DNA of 64,000 nt from Owenia fusiformis (Eukaryota; Annelida; Polychaeta; Sabellida; Oweniidae). The stretch covers positions 2,163,169 to 2,227,168 of the forward strand of contig CAIIXF020000010.1 of assembly GCA_903813345.2 (NCBI GenBank). The letters are read 5' to 3'. Of the stretch, positions 12,001 to 22,120 are shown piece after piece. A program made the position numbers and the translations under genes. Numbering within the stretch: the first letter of the stretch is position 1; every line of letters begins with the position of its first letter. A model generated the notes under the pieces. That model had not been told where the DNA came from and did no database searches. It was given only the letters and a program-made list of their open reading frames with translations.

Positions 12001-14739
12001 TCATTTTATGTATCTATACAGCTCGTATCGGAGGTGAATTGCTCGGCTCGTGGTAACTCTAGTGAAAATGCTGGTATCTGTTACACAGGAATGTTAAATT
12101 GCTTCTTTACAAAGCTTCATAACAAATGATAATTTGTGCTTGTATAACAAAAATTCTTTGTTATGAAGCTTTTTATCCAAAATGCTTCATGATGGTGTGC
12201 GTGTGTAACCTGGTGTGTAACACTTATCACTGAGATATCCGACACCTACTCGTATCATTTTGACTTACTGTAGATACACTTAATTTGACTTTACTTAATT
12301 TGGCGGATTTGCTCAATTTCAAATATTGGCAGCTAATAAATTTTGCGGAATCAGGACTGAGCTCAAGTTTTATCATAGATCTGGAAATAAACATTTCAGA
12401 TTCATGTGTTCTACTTACTGTAAGTCTTGGTATAGCACTGACATCCAAATAGGAATACTTACACAAGTGATATAATTGCCAATTATAAATTCTTTAGGGA
12501 TTTTCCAAAGTAGATCTGAAAATAGGCGAATTTTTAATTTGGCGGATTTTTTCAATCTGCCAATCCGTCAAATTAAAATATTTTGTTCTCTCAAATTGAA
12601 AAGATCAAAGAATTATTATATATTTTTAAGGTTACTCTATGTTTCATAGTCCATTTAATTGAAACAACAATAATTGCTATTCATTGTCGGAAAAGTAGTG
12701 CTGAATAAAAGAAATAAACAAAAACAATACCGATAAATATAATGTAGAAAATCTGATTTTGATTTCCAGGATGGGAAAACTGTCTACTTGATATTCTCCG
12801 TACAAGGTAGCGGACACTTCCAGGGTTTCGCAAAAATGACGTCACTTATTGGCAAGGAAAAATCTCCAGATTTTGGCGCTCCTGGTCTTGGAGGTTGTTT
12901 TGGGATAGATTGGGTGAAAAAGTAAGCAGAGGCCTATAAAATCTCAAGAACTGTTTGTCAAATTTTAGTTTGATTTTATGTCTGGACATGTGGGTACCAC
13001 ACTCTTGTCATCAAAATTACTGTAAAATCACTTTTCCATTTAACTTAAGTTTCTTATAAGTCTCTATCAATGCATTTGGAAATTATAGCAAAAATCCTTA
13101 TCCCTAATGCATTGACATAGACTTTAGTGCCAATATCTGATTATGTTTTGGGCATGCTGGGTAAATTACATCGTAGCCATTTCACTCTTTAAAGTGCAAT
13201 ATTTATCACTGTGTGTTTTTTTTACTTCCAGGGCTAATCTCCAGTTCCAATCAGCTCACCATTTGTTGAATCCGTGGAATGAGAACAAGAAAGTTCAGGT
13301 CAGCAGAGATGGCCAGGTAAGTCACTTTATTTGCTGTATTTATGATTTGATTATTTAAGTCTACTAGAATGGATGAGGCCCCAGGTCAGATGTGAATATG
13401 TCATTTTTACTCATTTTTCCAAAGTTTGCGTCTTGTGCTGTTGGATGTGTATCTCTGCATGCTCTGTGTGTCTGTGTAGTATACAGGCAGGCACCACAAA
13501 AAATCTTTTGTTTTTAATGCAATGCAAATGTTATGAGAGAGGACAGGGTAAGAACCCAGATGTTGTGTCTAGAACATTGCATTGCATTGTGAATGGTTGA
13601 TAAAGTTAAACGCCAAAGCTCATTAAGGTCTAACGCAGATGGAGTGTCTGAGGCTTTTCGAAATTATTTTTACAAAAATGAACACTTTAATATTTTGACT
13701 TGGGCCCTTTACATCTCGGACATACTTACATTCATCATGTGGATTAATGTTTAGATAAGTATAATATAAGAAACTAGCATAGTTAAAGTGTTAAGTTTCT
13801 AATTATCATTTGTGTGTCATTTTAGAATAAAATTGTATTGTGAAAGAATAGTATATTTGTTTAGCCAACTTCAGATTTGTGGAAATTATAATCAGATACG
13901 CTAGGGTGACATTTTCTCTAATCATCGTAACCTTACAAATCCACAAATCAATTGTTCTTGCTCATAAGGTAGTTGCAAATGGACAATTGATTTGAAGATT
14001 TTTACAATGTGGGGAGAAATGGAGCCCTGATCCTCAGTGTATCTTACATTATGTTTGCTCATGTATGTGTTCAGTTGTCTTTAATGACAATATCCTGAAA
14101 ATTATGACAGTATCCTGAAAGACCTTTGAATGTTGCAAATCATAGTAAAATATATTGTTGAGAGATTATCTCAAGTTTTTGTGCATGTTTCATTATTAGG
14201 AGATAGAGCCACAGGTTGGGGGAGAGTTGTGTAAGCTCTGGGATAAACTGCCTAACTTCCAACCCAAGCAGCAGTCACCACAGGCATCCAAGCCTGTAAA
14301 CATCATGAAATCACCCCCCTCTAGTCAAGGACAGAGTAAACAGGGGTCAGAGGTCAAATCTAAGCCAGTTGAGGTCAAAAGTCAGACCAGCCAGGAGGCA
14401 ACTCACAATGAACAATCTAAGGTTTCAACTAAACCCCAGAATGTACATAAACAATGGAACCAAGGTCAAGGTCAGAGATATTATCAAGGTCATTCTCAAG
14501 GACGTGGAGGCTATGGAAGCCCACATATGAACCCATATGGACCATTATATGTGAACCCCATGATGGGGCAGAGTCCAATGGTGCAACAAGGGTCTCCAAA
14601 TATGTCCCCAGGGCAAAATATGTCTCCTGTAATGATTCTACCCCGTGGTGCACAACCTCCTACACACCACAATACTGGTCACCATGGCAACCACCCTGGA
14701 TCAAATTATGGTGGTTACCATGGCAACTACCAACAATAG
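1..14739 (+). CDS. YTHDC2: YTHDC2-type 3'-5' RNA helicase / m6A reader, 3' half (14 exons, 5' part outside window)
   Basis: Exons read by splice phase: 1-117, 659-860, 1219-1395, 1890-2043, 2571-2688, 5802-5896, 6239-6334, 7884-7980, 9940-10089, 10928-11129, 11388-11496, 12770-12921, 13232-13316, 14200-14739 (stop TAG). They join into 763 residues with no stop. The family protein binds m6A RNA and unwinds it; in animals it drives the mitosis-to-meiosis switch in germ cells. Visible here are the end of the helicase-associated/OB-fold region (DHMALLRAFQSWQKAR, GQLRASGFVRARGGGDIRD), the linker motif LFLRRMRAPSKPWSQ, a Ser/Pro-rich linker and a YTH domain (about residues 470-590). DEAH helicase motifs would lie upstream of the window. 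Odd features: a long low-complexity C-terminal tail, a Phe where YTHDC2 usually has a cage Trp, and two exon-anchored tandem repeats. The 5802 acceptor lacks a pyrimidine tract. A 2692 donor with an acceptor before TAGTGACAG also keeps frame. Confidence 0.93.
1993..2230 (+). repeat. Four tandem copies of the end of YTHDC2 exon 4 with its 5' splice site
   Basis: Units begin with CTGATTGGTTGCTCTATG-like sequence at about 1994, 2057, 2114 and 2177 (spacing 63, 57 and 63 bp), and each ends in CAGGTGAGAAT or CAGGTAAGAAT. The first copy is the real exon end (TDWLLYEELSRSHRIAQ). The three downstream copies lie in the intron and each keeps a canonical donor. Confidence 0.9.
3078..5835 (+). repeat. 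89-bp minisatellite (about 30 copies) whose last unit is the start of YTHDC2 exon 6
   Basis: The unit runs GTGATATTATGGAAGAACAC, AGTAGTGACAGTGAGGGGGA, GGAGAAAGATATGTATAATA, then TGTGTAATGTATGATTTAAG and TGGGCCAGG. Period is 89 bp, with 86-87-bp variants from loss of a GGA or G-run change. Copies are nearly identical in the middle; the first (3078-3123) is diverged. The final unit runs straight into coding sequence (EEKDEVRKSLFRVDEW), so every unit carries the exon's first coding bases and its upstream acceptor region. Upstream units hit an in-frame TGA and cannot be exons in series. Confidence 0.95.
8307..8498. mobile_element. MITE with perfect terminal inverted repeats of about 54 bp
   Basis: The left end CCACTGTTCCACAGCTGGAT is matched exactly by the reverse complement of the right end, continuing for about 54 bp to AAGATGGTT. 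A possible 3-bp target duplication ACA flanks it. It lies in YTHDC2 intron 8, 192 bp long, with no coding capacity. Within each arm sits a smaller palindrome AACTGCAGTT. Confidence 0.85.
9177..9365. mobile_element. Tc1/mariner-like MITE, TA target site
   Basis: The left end TAGGGTGACACAAAAAAGTG pairs with the right end over about 43 bp, through GCCACCCACA and AATGTTAAATAACC, with two mismatches. TA dinucleotides flank both ends. It is 189 bp long in YTHDC2 intron 8, non-coding. Confidence 0.85.
10126..10571. mobile_element. Non-autonomous element with CACTG termini and 5-bp target duplication TAAAG
   Basis: The left end CACTGTTGATCCGCTCGATT and the inverted right end CACTGGTGATCCACTCGATT continue to match to GCTGGTTAC (about 35 bp). 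TAAAG is repeated directly at 10121-10125 and 10572-10576. The element is 446 bp, in YTHDC2 intron 9. An inner palindrome GGTTACCGAAACG/CGTTTCGGTAAC sits next to the left TIR. Confidence 0.85.
11619..12061. mobile_element. hAT-type MITE with 8-bp target duplication GTGAAAAT
   Basis: Ends are TAGGGGTACCACGA and its imperfect inverse TCGTGGTAACTCTA. GTGAAAAT is repeated at 11611-11618 and 12062-12069. The 443-bp element lies in YTHDC2 intron 11. It carries many GATACGATA-like subterminal motifs at the left end and matching CGTATCGGAG-like motifs at the right. Confidence 0.88.
12108..12172. repeat. Short hairpin in YTHDC2 intron
   Basis: AAAGCTTCATAACAAA and its near-exact inverse TTTGTTATGAAGCTTTT are separated by roughly 30 bp of AT-rich loop. 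No terminal duplication is visible. Confidence 0.6.
12231..12600. repeat. AT-rich repeat with TAATTTGGCGGATT motifs in direct and inverted orientation
   Basis: The motif TTAATTTGGCGGATT occurs near 12294 and 12534, and its inverse AATCCGTCAAATTAA near 12562. This gives a palindromic right end; the left boundary is unclear. It precedes YTHDC2 exon 12. Confidence 0.45.
14200..14739 (+). other. YTHDC2: Last YTHDC2 exon: end of YTH domain and Q/G/N-rich disordered tail
   Basis: After the acceptor at 14198-14199 the exon encodes EIEPQVGGELCKLWDKLPNF, which closes the YTH domain. About 160 more residues follow, rich in Gln, Ser, Gly, Pro, Asn, Met and His. They include a short RGG-like patch (GQGRGGYG, from the HSQGRGGYGSPHM stretch), Met/Asn/Pro repeats and a closing NYGGYHGNYQQ. 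Vertebrate YTHDC2 ends soon after the YTH domain, so this tail is an extension with the composition of prion-like RNA-binding proteins. Confidence 0.85.
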
Positions 14740-15128
14740 CTGCCATGACAATGAGTTGCCAAATAAGCTTAGTAGACAACTGCACTTTCTGGATAAATGA
14801 GGAAATAGCAAGGATAAATATTATACGCACAAACAGAGGTTGCCATAGTGATTTGATCATGAGTTGCTAGTAGCATGGACGTCGATATGATCATGTAAGT
14901 GAAGAATAACAAGGCAGAGAGTGTTCAAAAATCAACAGTAATCTCTTTTTACCCAAGTGTTCTATGTTCCAATGCACAAACACTGCATCATTGGATGGAG
15001 AACTCACATTAACATTTAAATATTTTTGATTGTTATTGCTTTAGATTTGATTAACTTTGATCGGGGAATTCATTGTGTATTTGTTGTTATTCCATAGTTA
15101 GCATGATATTCATAGGATAACATGTGAA

Positions 15129-16031
15129 AATAAAAACGGTATTTTTGTAATCAGTGGTAAAATATGATATTTTTGACAAATTTTCACTTAACCATAACAT
15201 ACGGTTTTTTAGCCATGACATACGACGTCGTATGCGATGGTTTATGGATTTTTGCTACTTCAGACTCAAAACGAGGCTAAGTGTCAACATCGCCGGATCG
15301 TTTGGAAATTCTAATTAAATAACTTAATTTCCGACGATTCTGATGATGACTTTAACTATGGAATAGAAAGAACATCCTATGATTTACTCGTGATATGATT
15401 TTAATCCACTCAAGGATATTGATATCTACACTCTCTCGCTACGCTCGCTCGTGCAGATATCATATCCATTCGTGGATAAAAATCATATCACTCATAAATC
15501 ATAGGATATCCTCTATTAATTTTATGTAATATAATTCTGATGAATAATGTAATTATTTTATTTAAATTAAAAATTATGTTTGTTAACTTGAGTCTTTATA
15601 TGAATATATCATGATTCTGTGCCAGGTTTATGAAAACAGCATGTATAGTAAACACCCTGTAGATGAGCTAACCATTTCACTAGTCAAACATACAGACAGT
15701 AAAACCTGAGTTTAGGCTGGGATGTTTTCGACAGAAATTGTGACTTCCTTGGAAATTGATAATGGTAGCTGATATCAATATTTTAGGTGAATGACTGAAA
15801 AAGTGACTTTTCAACTTGAATAGCATCGTTCAAAAATGACCTTTTTGGCAAAAGTCAATTAATTTGTTCACAAAAATGATCTTTTTAAGTGGTGGTTGAC
15901 AGTTGTTTGTTCAATAAACATGATGTTTTTTTTATTCAAGAACAATTGTTCATGAATGGAGGGTTATTCAGTCTCTCAGGTTCTACTGTAATGTTATTCA
16001 TATGAAAAATTGTATATAAAACCTTAATAAA
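15129..16031 (+). terminator. Candidate YTHDC2 poly(A) signals
   Basis: AATAAA hexamers are at 15129-15134 (390 bp after the stop) and 16026-16031. Either could end the 3' UTR; the sequence does not decide. The stretch between them holds the foldback at 15361-15516. Confidence 0.4.
15361..15516. repeat. Foldback hairpin with GC-rich loop
   Basis: The left arm ATCCTATGATTTACTCGTGA..GGATATTGATATCT pairs with the right arm AGATATCATATCCATTCGTG..CATAAATCATAGGATAT. The loop CTCTCTCGCTACGCTCGCTC is GC-rich against a very AT-rich surround. No ORF. Confidence 0.75.
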
Positions 16032-18840
16032 CTGTTTATATACTTTATTATTATTATATTATTGGTATAAGATGTAATTATTTGTTACTTGTTAATAAAT
16101 GTTATTAAAAAGTCATACTTGTGTTGTTTAAAAAATATGTAGTGCCATAAGTGTGGCATCGACAAGTTATGAAGTGAAGTAAGATCAATGAAATGTGACT
16201 GCCTATGCCCAGGTTCTCTTCAAATGTGTTCTCTTCCAGTGGCCTCGAAACATTCAGATGTAATGTTTTTCTCTCCTTTTTTGCAAAAGAAATAAACCCC
16301 CACCCCCATTGTCCACTTTTTATTAATTCATGGTTGTATGTTTTTCAGTTAAGTATTTTGCCAGTATGATTATGTGAACAAGCATGGGTGTGTCTTAGTT
16401 AATTCTTCAATAATTAGACAGTTAACATTTTCAATCAAAATCTATGATACTATTCCATGCATCAATAAGAATATTTAAACGTTATGAAAAATGAACAGTA
16501 ATTGACAATTGATCTTCATAGATCAAATTTTAATATAATGATATAAAATGATGATGACATTTTAATTAAGTAAATCAATGAAGGAAATCATTTGCAACTC
16601 TGAATTTTGGGACTTATCTCCTCTTTTTGTATTCAGTACGAGGGTTGTCCCAGAAGCTAGATCATATTCACCTTTCCTCAAAGTCAGCTCATGAATATCA
16701 TAATTAGCAAACCTGAAATCTCTGACGTCAGATTAGGGCAGATTTTCGCGGGATAATCTTAACACATTAGTAATAATATTAATGATAAATGTCATGGAAT
16801 TTAATAATTATACTCACGTCTATATTCCCCCTTCTTGTTATATTGTTTTTGGGAATCAAATGAATAGAGAAATATTAATGTAAAGAGTCCAATGTTTCCT
16901 GTACATTTTCAAATTACGCCGACTTTACAAAACTCCATGTTTAGTTCTTGACTGTCAAAATGTCAACATCCCATGGAAATCTTAAGTTCGTACGGCCGCT
17001 CCTTCCGCTCACCCCTGGGCTACGGGCCTGTAATTAAGCTTAGAATTGCAATTAGAATGCAAACTACTACAGTATGATGAATATTAGTTACTTCAATATT
17101 GCAAAAATACATCACCAATCGCAAATTATTTGGGCAATCCGATGAAAAAAATGCAAATGGAGCTCTGACATTTAAAACTGTTCTTCATATATTTTTTTTA
17201 TTAGAAACATAATGAACTATTTTAATTGAATAATCATGATTAATGTATATTCCTAATCCATACAGTCTTAATGTTTGAATGATTGTCAATCTTTAGTTTG
17301 CGTAATTGGATACACTTTGTTAAAAGACTAGCACTCATATCACATTTATTTCTATGGTTTGATTTACCGGATGGTGTATTTAAGACATAGTCAGAAAAAT
17401 ATATTTCACTTAGTTACCTATTAGTTACCTATTTACTTAGAGACCTATTTCACTCACTCAGCGATCTAATAGTAATTGAAGTTTTGGCGCGAAATGTGCC
17501 CTGCACATTTTCTTCATAATTTGGCTTAAAACGCCCAGTAATGACCAAAAGACCCGGCCTCGGCCAATAAATGTGACCTGAGCAAACTTTATTTCATAAT
17601 TTCATGTTAATTTGATACTAGTAGTTTACACAGCAACCATAGACAAGCAGTAGTCTATGAGGCAAGTATGTATGCATGTCCCTTTAAGTGTAGACTAGTT
17701 TACTACTAAACTGTGATTTTTAAAATTCTATCTATATCCTCATAGTCAGTTATGTATTGTTTACCTCTTCTGGGTTTTGTTAGTTCTGTTTTTCTTAATT
17801 TTATCTGTTCTTTTTGATATTTACTTCTTATTCTGTCTGTTTGTTGTCTGTAGATTAAACTTATTGTTTCTGTAAAAGTTGTTTGTTAGTGAAAACAAGA
17901 CTATAAATAGTAATAAATGTATAATTAATCTACTTGCTGGAAGGAACCAGTATATTTTCTGTAATTAAATTGATATAGTCTTGCTTCAAGTCTCTTGACC
18001 CTCCCCCCTTATCTACTTTACCACCAGGGTGGCCCCAGAGTTCTTGTGGGAGGTTTGAGTGGGGGGGGGGTCACAAGGGCCTGTAGCTAGACTACTAACT
18101 TAACATAAATATTACTGAAGAACAAAACCTTGATTTAATTTAATAAAAAAACATGTTTAGAATCCAGATGGATAGCTTAAAGTGGCATATTTACAATAAA
18201 TGTTACCGAGGTATGCTCTTTTCGGTATGAGGAAACATACACACTTGAAAAGTCAGTAATTAACAACATCTTTAGAGTTGACAAGACTCTATGATAACAA
18301 TTTAAAGTGATTATCCGGGATGTAACTTGATAATTGGAACAAGTTCAAAACATGGCTCTATCTGCATAATTAATTAGTCATTTAGATACCCCTGTTGTAT
18401 AGTAAATTGGACTTCTTTGAGCATGAGCCTTATTTTTGTTTTGTTCTTTTGTTTATAGATTTTTGAACAGCATTTTTTGAAATATTGCTCTTCATTTTTT
18501 TTGAAGAATACAGCTATTTTATCCATCTATATATTACTTTGTGTTTTGTGATTTTCAAGTAGTTTTATGTTTTCGAAATGCATTAATTCTTTTTAAGAAC
18601 ACATACTTCCTTTTTACGCACTTGATTTGCTGCTTGTCAAGTTCAGTATAAGCACATTTTTAGACATTCTGTCTTATCTGTAGATGTATTTATAATAGCT
18701 AGTGAGAACTTAGTTCCAGGTCATAAAGACATGGATAGCTACTAAGCCTAATATAAGTGCAGCCTTAGAATAAAGGGTTAAATGTATCCGGTTACATCCT
18801 GGCACTGAACCTGTTGTCTCAAATAATGAATCTGAAAATA
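16032..18840. other. Gene-free AT-rich stretch
   Basis: No convincing exon is seen on either strand. Near 16641 a single end like those of mariner elements (TACGAGGGTTGTCCCAGAAG) appears without a recognisable partner. Near 16980-17030 a GC-rich patch (CGGCCGCTCCTTCCGCTCAC) resembles the foldback loops elsewhere in the window. A G-run occurs at 18060. Confidence 0.6.
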
Positions 18841-19433
18841 CAGGGTGGACAAGAATTTCTGCAGCTTGTAAAAAATTGTTATGTCCCAAAAAAATTTTCT
18901 TTATCTTTACATTTCAATTATTATCTTTGAGTAAAATTTACCTTTGTCAATACATCAACATTACCAGACAATAAGCTTATATTATCAGGAAAAAAACATT
19001 TATAAGCAGAATATTTTGGTCTGATTCATTATTCTTTTAAACCTTGGCAAACATTTTCAGAAATGACCCAATTTTCTCAGTTAATTAGGAAAAATCATCT
19101 CACCCTTAACACCGTCCTTGTTAACTTCCAAGTCCACCCATGTATTGTTTTGTAAAGTGAACAGTGTATCCCATAAGACAAGTCTCGGTTTGGAGAACGA
19201 AGTTCATCAGTCTACTGGGCTAATAATTTTTTTATGAAAAATATAGAAAAAGCACCCAAATTCAATGATGAATATTCAAAAGAGGACATTTAAATCTACC
19301 AAAGCAGGCGTAGCATGCAGTAGACTGATGAACTTCGTTTCCAAAACCAAAACTAGTCTTTTGGGGTTCAAAGAAAATTTTAAGTGATATTCCATTAACT
19401 AGCAAAATACCAGTATAAATTTTGGCCACCCAG
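18841..19433. mobile_element. Tc1/mariner-like non-autonomous element enclosing an internal hairpin
   Basis: Ends CAGGGTGGACAAGAATTT and AAATTTTGGCCACCCAG are imperfect inverses flanked by TA on both sides. Inside (about 19170-19370) a further inverted repeat pairs AACGAAGTTCATCAGTCTAC with its inverse GTAGACTGATGAACTTCGTT. No ORF of note. Confidence 0.7.
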
Positions 19434-20282
19434 TATTTTTCATTGTTTGTATGGGTCAGTCACTCTTTGAACTGCTGAGTGAAGTAACAGCTGCAAGATA
19501 GCTAAAACACCAAAGGATTTAAAACTTAGAATTATATTGGAGATACAAGTCAGACTCTTAGCTTCCGCCTTTCTGTTAGGGAGATGAGATTGAGATCTGG
19601 ACATGTATTACTATTGTTTAGATTTATTTAGCTTAAAAAGTTAAGATGTACACAACAGCTGAAGGCGCCATGGGACATTCTGTGGTTCAATCTCACTTGG
19701 AATAGAACAACTTGTAGAACAACAATTGTAAACAATTGCGAAGCTTTTAATTGCTTGATTGTAAGGTTGCTGTCTGCCTCAAACTGAATGGTAAGCTTTT
19801 CATGTTTTGATAACATTGTCTTATTTTACATATTTTGTAAAGTTTATCATTTTTTATTTTCACTTCACAAACTTGGACTAATCAAACAAGAACCCATAAA
19901 CAGATATAAGATATGTCAATATCCCTACATAGCAATAGCATCCCAAAAATACATTCTTCCTCAAAGAAATGCTGATAGACCTTGGCTTCTCCCTTTTTGT
20001 TTGGGTCCTCAATGGGCCCCACCCATCCTTTACTGTTAGACATTATAAGTTATTGAATGATTTCTCAGAAAGACCTACATTGTAGAGTTATTTCTCAATG
20101 AATCACATTTGTGACCTGTACCCATATCACTGACAGATATCTAAGAGTCATAAACATTCCTGCTCTCTGAAATTGATGTTATAAACATTTTGTCTGAATA
20201 TTACAGCTGTTTTTTGAATGGATTGTGTGATGTATCACCGACCTTGCTATTATATTAGCCACAAACTTGTTTTCTTTTGTAG

Positions 20283-21231
20283 AGTTCTACCATGGAGAAA
20301 GTTGTGCTACTTTTCATATAACAATCAGGGGCCAGTCAGTGTTATAGAAGTAAGTATGATCCAATTGAATTTTCCCCTGCCCTTGCACAAGAATGATCTG
20401 TCTGATTTAAGTGTCATTTATGGGAGGGGGATATGATTTCAGACCCTAGCAAGTTGCAGCCCCATACTTAGGGTATATTCACTATTCTACCATTTCATAT
20501 TATATTTTATTCTGGTTTGAACTTTGGACACTTCAACTGGTGCCAAATTAGTTTCCAATATTTTTTATTTCAGTTTTTGTTGTTTGAAACATCAAGTCTT
20601 TACATGGTATTTATCCAAACATAACTTGTTTTTACATCTTTAGTGTATTCTCTGCATATGAAAAACTACACTTCCAGACTGCTTTTTAGATTGAATAATG
20701 AATAGTCAAGTGTGGAGCTTCAAAGTAATCACTTGCTGTTATATTACTTTACCAGTTTAGCTTCCTCCACTTTAAAACAATATTGTGATATAAGTTCAGT
20801 AAAACCTGTCTAAGTGGAACACCTTTGGTACCTCTAGAAAGTGTTCCACTTGGGAGGTGTTCCACTTGTAGAGGTTAAGTCATTTGGTCTTGGGACTCTG
20901 AAAAGTGTTGCACTAACAGAGATGTATCACTTCTAGAGGTTCACTGTACTCTAGTAATGATTAGAGAAGCAACTTTTCCTCAACTCTTGGGATTATCTGT
21001 AAGTTATCTTTATGTAACCTGCCTTTCCATATTTTATTAAATGTTAATCTATCTGTTATCTCATCATACTGTTTGTTATTAAATAAGCACTTTTAATTTT
21101 ATTTTCTGCTGAATTTGAACAAACACAGTACCTTTTTGAAGACTCTTATGAGATTTATAAATTATATTTTCAGATTTTGGCTAGCGATTTTGGACGTTTT
21201 ACATGGTATCCCTCTCTAACAATTTCTAAAG
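20283..21231 (+). pseudogene. Two exon-like segments of an unrecognised gene
   Basis: Segment 20283-20349 follows TTTTGTAG and ends at GAA|GTAAGT. Segment 21173-21231 follows ATTTTCAG and ends at AAAG|GTATGT. Joined in phase they read WRKLCYFSYNNQGPVSVIE then ILASDFGRFTWYPSLTISK. I do not recognise the family. A diverged copy of the second segment with stops is at 28872-28917, inside the duplicated block, so this may be debris of an older gene. It could also be chance. Confidence 0.3.
20798..20955. repeat. Dispersed repeat, AAAACCTGTCTAA family
   Basis: Contains CAGTAAAACCTGTCTAAGTG followed by several GTGTTCCACTTGGGAGGTGT-like units. Related sequences are at about 2963-3060 (GTGTTCAGATTAGGAGGTGT) and 46296-46453 (GTGTTCACTAGAGAGATGTG, inverted relative order). 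Short and non-coding. Confidence 0.55.
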
Positions 21232-21395
21232 GTATGTGATTTATAATGCAAGGATTTTGAATATCTTACAGAACAATGTTTGAGTAGAGTAATAGAAAAG
21301 CCATATGTCCATTCATCCATAATTTTTGTGTACGCATGCAATAACTTTAACCTTTAAGGGATCGACTTATTTCCAAAAATCAGCATAAAATTCCA

Positions 21396-21533
21396 TTAAT
21401 AATCATCACTGTCAAGTTCACTTACAGTGTCACTGTCCGATGATGATGAATCTGAAATTCCTGCTCCATCACTGTCCTCTTCGCTATCGCTCGGGATTGT
21501 AACCCGGCGATCACGTAATCCCCTTCTTGGCAT
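21396..21533 (-). CDS. Small acidic ORF (45 codons), unrecognised
   Basis: On the minus strand an ATG at 21533 opens MPRRGLRDRRVTIPS followed by a Ser/Asp/Glu-rich run (SDSEEDSDG..SSSSDSD) and a stop at 21396. An Arg-rich start followed by an acidic run resembles the first residues of some DNA transposases, but nothing downstream confirms this. It is longer and more GC-rich than its surroundings predict. Confidence 0.2.
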   Translation of the reverse strand: MPRRGLRDRRVTIPSDSEEDSDGAGISDSSSSDSDTVSELDSDDY

Positions 21534-21723
21534 ATGTCTACATGTTTATACATTCATATTTGTTTATGTTTCAATTAAAATACACCTCAAAAACAATAAA
21601 CAAAGTCAAAATTTCGATTTTATTTTTCTGAAAATGTTTACTACGCATGCGCAAACTACAATGAACGAAATACAAAATCTGAAAGTATAGGGGGGCTTGG
21701 GAGAATGTTCGAATAAAATCTAT

Positions 21724-22120
21724 CTGACTAGACTAGAGAAACTTGAAAAGATGGCAGCACGAATTATACTGAGAGCTAATTTTGATGTTTCAAGTGTCAC
21801 TTTATTTGAGTCCCTAAATTGGACTCCAATTCAGATAATGATTAGATACAGGAAATAATGCACCAGGCCATTTTAGGCATCTCTCCCCCATATATTCAAA
21901 ACTGTTTCAAAGAGACAAAGTCTGTCTGTAATTATGCTACTAGAGCAGTTGTGCATATGGAAAATTCATTTTATGTACCAAAACCTAAAATTGAAATATT
22001 TAAGAAAAGCATATCATACAGTGGTTCACATCTTTGGAACAAGCTTGATAAGACTGTCAAAGAGTCTGATTCTGTAAACTCTTTTTAGAAAGCATATAAA
22101 CAAGTGTATCAGATCAGAAA
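21724..22120 (+). pseudogene. Non-LTR retrotransposon reverse transcriptase, C-terminal fragment
   Basis: LTRLEKLEKMAARIILRANF..SLNWTPIQIMIRYRK, then after a stop and deletion GISPPYIQNCF..RAVVHMENSFYVPKPKIEIF..ISYSGSHLWNKL. This order (LQKRAARII, LGWxPI, NTRS-like segment, P..FKKSFSYSGAxLWN) is the C-terminal end of Jockey/CR1-type LINE polyproteins. It contains stops, so it is dead. Its 3' tail continues to 22278 and resumes at 23906-24018. Confidence 0.85.

Larger units (their letters stand above)
11388..13316 (+). other. YTHDC2: YTH (m6A-binding) domain exons of YTHDC2
   Basis: Three exons (11388-11496, 12770-12921, 13232-13316) plus the first codons of the last exon encode the YTH fold. 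It runs from RYFVMKSNNHKNLDIS through YLIFSVQGSGHFQGFAKM to AHHLLNPWNENKKVQVSRDG. The first aromatic-cage Trp is in RIWATTASNERK. At the position of the second cage Trp the codons read Ser-Pro-Asp-Phe-Gly, where YTHDC2 orthologues known to me carry Trp. Basic RNA-contact residues in KKVQVSRDGQ are kept. Confidence 0.9.

Noticed and set aside
14429-14870. ORFs overlapping the last YTHDC2 exon in other frames
   Set aside because: Shadows of the Q/G-rich coding exon; no independent splice or start evidence.
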